From: Candidatus Latescibacterota bacterium
GTDB taxonomy: Bacteria; JAAXHH01; JABIQT01
Direction of reading: 5' to 3'
Assembly (NCBI GenBank): GCA_018667995.1
Contig: JABIQT010000907.1
Coordinates: 1-7,003 of the forward strand
DNA length: 7,003 nucleotides
Shown: one piece after another, positions 6,003 to 7,003 of the stretch
How the letters are laid out: each line of letters opens with the position of its first letter
How positions within the stretch are numbered: the stretch's first letter is position 1
Made by a program: the position numbers and the translations under genes
The notes under the pieces: model-generated
Seen by the model: the letters and a program-made list of their open reading frames with translations, nothing else
What the model was told of the DNA's origin: nothing
Database searches by the model: none

Positions 6003-7003
6003 CTAGAATGGATGCGCCCCATGAGGTCCGATGTTAAAGGTCAATTTTACCATCCCGACACCGTGCCATGATCCGTCAACTCTCCGTACTCCTCGTGCCT
6101 GCCAGGAGATGCTCGTGAACTCTGAAGGAGCAAATGCCAGGAACCCTAGGACTCCCTCTTCATAAGAGCTACTGGAATCCGGAAACTGTGTGTAATCATA
6201 TCGTGATCCTATATGCCAGCGCCTCGAAAATTGCCAGTCCACAAATGAGAACAGGCCCAGGGTGTTAGTAAATCCACCTCCAACCGATTCACGCTGGCCT
6301 AACAGGACCTCTGTCTGCCACAACACAGATTTATAGATGGCACGCCTGGGAGGTTGCCAGCGCAGTGTAACGTCAATGCCCTGCAGGTGCATTCGTAGCG
6401 ATCCCGCTCCATCATATACGCCCGTAGCATATGTTCCGCCCAATGTTATATTGGCACTCTCGCCCAAATCCAGAAACGTACCGAGACGAGAGAGATACAT
6501 AAGATCTCGGCGGCGTCCCCCTGTTATCAATTCTTCTTCGGAAGCCGCGCCTCCCGGTGCCGGAGGAGGTTCAAGACCAAATGCCGGTGCCTCCTCTGGC
6601 GTACTCGTTGCCTCAACATCGAGATTCAGGTAGACCCACCGATTGGGAACCAGAACGCTTAGTGAAATACCGACGCCGGCCAATCCCTCTTCCCCAAAGT
6701 ACGTCTGTGTAACCAGAGGTCGATCACCGAATTGGGTTTCTGGCAGGTGAACTCTGTTGAACTTCCCGAAGTTAGAGCGGAATTTTCCTACTTTCGCCTG
6801 AATTCCAGCCGGAAGCGTCTGAAACGTAATGTAGGTTTCTTCTAAATCGATACCCTCCTCAGGACTGATTGCGATAAAAGCATCGGCCCTGGCATAAGGA
6901 TCGATTGGAGCCTGTATGCCTATTTCCGCCTCATGTAACTGGAATGCTCGGGCGTCCGGTTCAAAATCACGGCCGAGGTTGGCTCGAATATCCCCGATCA
7001 TGC
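6003..7003 (-). CDS. Putative outer-membrane beta-barrel protein next to a metal ABC importer (5' end beyond window)
   Basis: The last 332 codons of a longer gene are visible. The first complete in-frame codon happens to be ATG (6999-7001), but the text starts mid-domain with no signal peptide, so the true start probably lies beyond the window edge. Seen: alternating polar/aromatic segments typical of transmembrane beta strands, a Pro/Gly/Ala/Glu-rich linker (about residues 135-165 of the visible part) that could be an extracellular loop, and a C-terminal Phe, as is common in outer-membrane barrels. The tail reads GPHGAHPF, with two histidines. The conserved-looking stretches IDPYARAD, LPAGIQAKVGKFR and GDRPLVTQ recall, from memory, a family of uncharacterised proteins often found beside zinc-type ABC transporters. 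The stop is 33 nt before the binding-protein gene, implying co-transcription. Inference: a porin or channel helping metal cross the outer membrane. No TonB box or plug can be judged because the N-terminus is missing. Confidence 0.75.
   Translation of the reverse strand, partial: MIGDIRANLGRDFEPDARAFQLHEAEIGIQAPIDPYARADAFIAISPEEGIDLEETYITFQTLPAGIQAKVGKFRSNFGKFNRVHLPETQFGDRPLVTQTYFGEEGLAGVGISLSVLVPNRWVYLNLDVEATSTPEEAPAFGLEPPPAPGGAASEEELITGGRRRDLMYLSRLGTFLDLGESANITLGGTYATGVYDGAGSLRMHLQGIDVTLRWQPPRRAIYKSVLWQTEVLLGQRESVGGGFTNTLGLFSFVDWQFSRRWHIGSRYDYTQFPDSSSSYEEGVLGFLAFAPSEFTSISWQARGVRRVDGSWHGVGMVKLTFNIGPHGAHPF

Noticed and set aside
6337-6633. A 98-codon plus-strand frame opposite the barrel gene
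   Set aside because: It is Arg/Ser/Pro-rich low-complexity text produced by the complementary strand of the barrel gene, without any domain.

Overview
The window is a six-gene block read entirely on the minus strand, from right to left. The organism is probably a diderm (Gram-negative type) bacterium: the first gene looks like an outer-membrane beta-barrel protein, the second and fourth encode proteins with Sec-type signal peptides, and the ABC transporter uses a periplasmic binding protein. The lineage cannot be fixed from the sequence. The closest feel from memory is an environmental phylum such as Gemmatimonadota, Acidobacteriota or Marinimicrobia, but this is a guess. Coding is dense and base composition looks even, with no tRNA, rRNA, insertion sequence, CRISPR array or sign of phage.

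Layout in transcription order (high to low coordinates): (1) 7003-6003, the 3' part of a putative outer-membrane beta-barrel protein, cut by the window edge; (2) 5969-5025, a ZnuA-like (cluster A-I) metal-binding protein; (3) 5028-4207, a ZnuB-like (ABC-3) permease that begins with TTG inside the stop of gene 2; (4) 4191-2755, an exported Xaa-Pro aminopeptidase of the PepP type; (5) 2639-1407 and (6) 1396-137, two tandem, clearly diverged MoeA molybdopterin molybdotransferases. Spacings are 33 nt, a 4-nt overlap, 15 nt, 115 nt and 10 nt. The metal-transport part plus the peptidase therefore looks like one transcription unit, and the two moeA genes form a second unit or its continuation. Bases 1-136 are AT-rich and show no gene.

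Genes 1-3 suggest a divalent-metal import route (Zn2+, Mn2+ or Fe2+) from the outer membrane through the periplasm to the inner membrane. The ATPase subunit is not in the window. The aminopeptidase belongs to a di-metal (typically Mn2+) enzyme family, so its presence behind a metal importer fits, although the link is only positional. The moeA pair would insert molybdenum, or possibly tungsten in one copy, into molybdopterin.

No wholly new system is evident. The points most worth a second look are the paired MoeA paralogues with a changed active-site lysine in the second copy, the barrel protein tied to a metal importer and ending in a His-containing tail, and the importer's missing ATPase.
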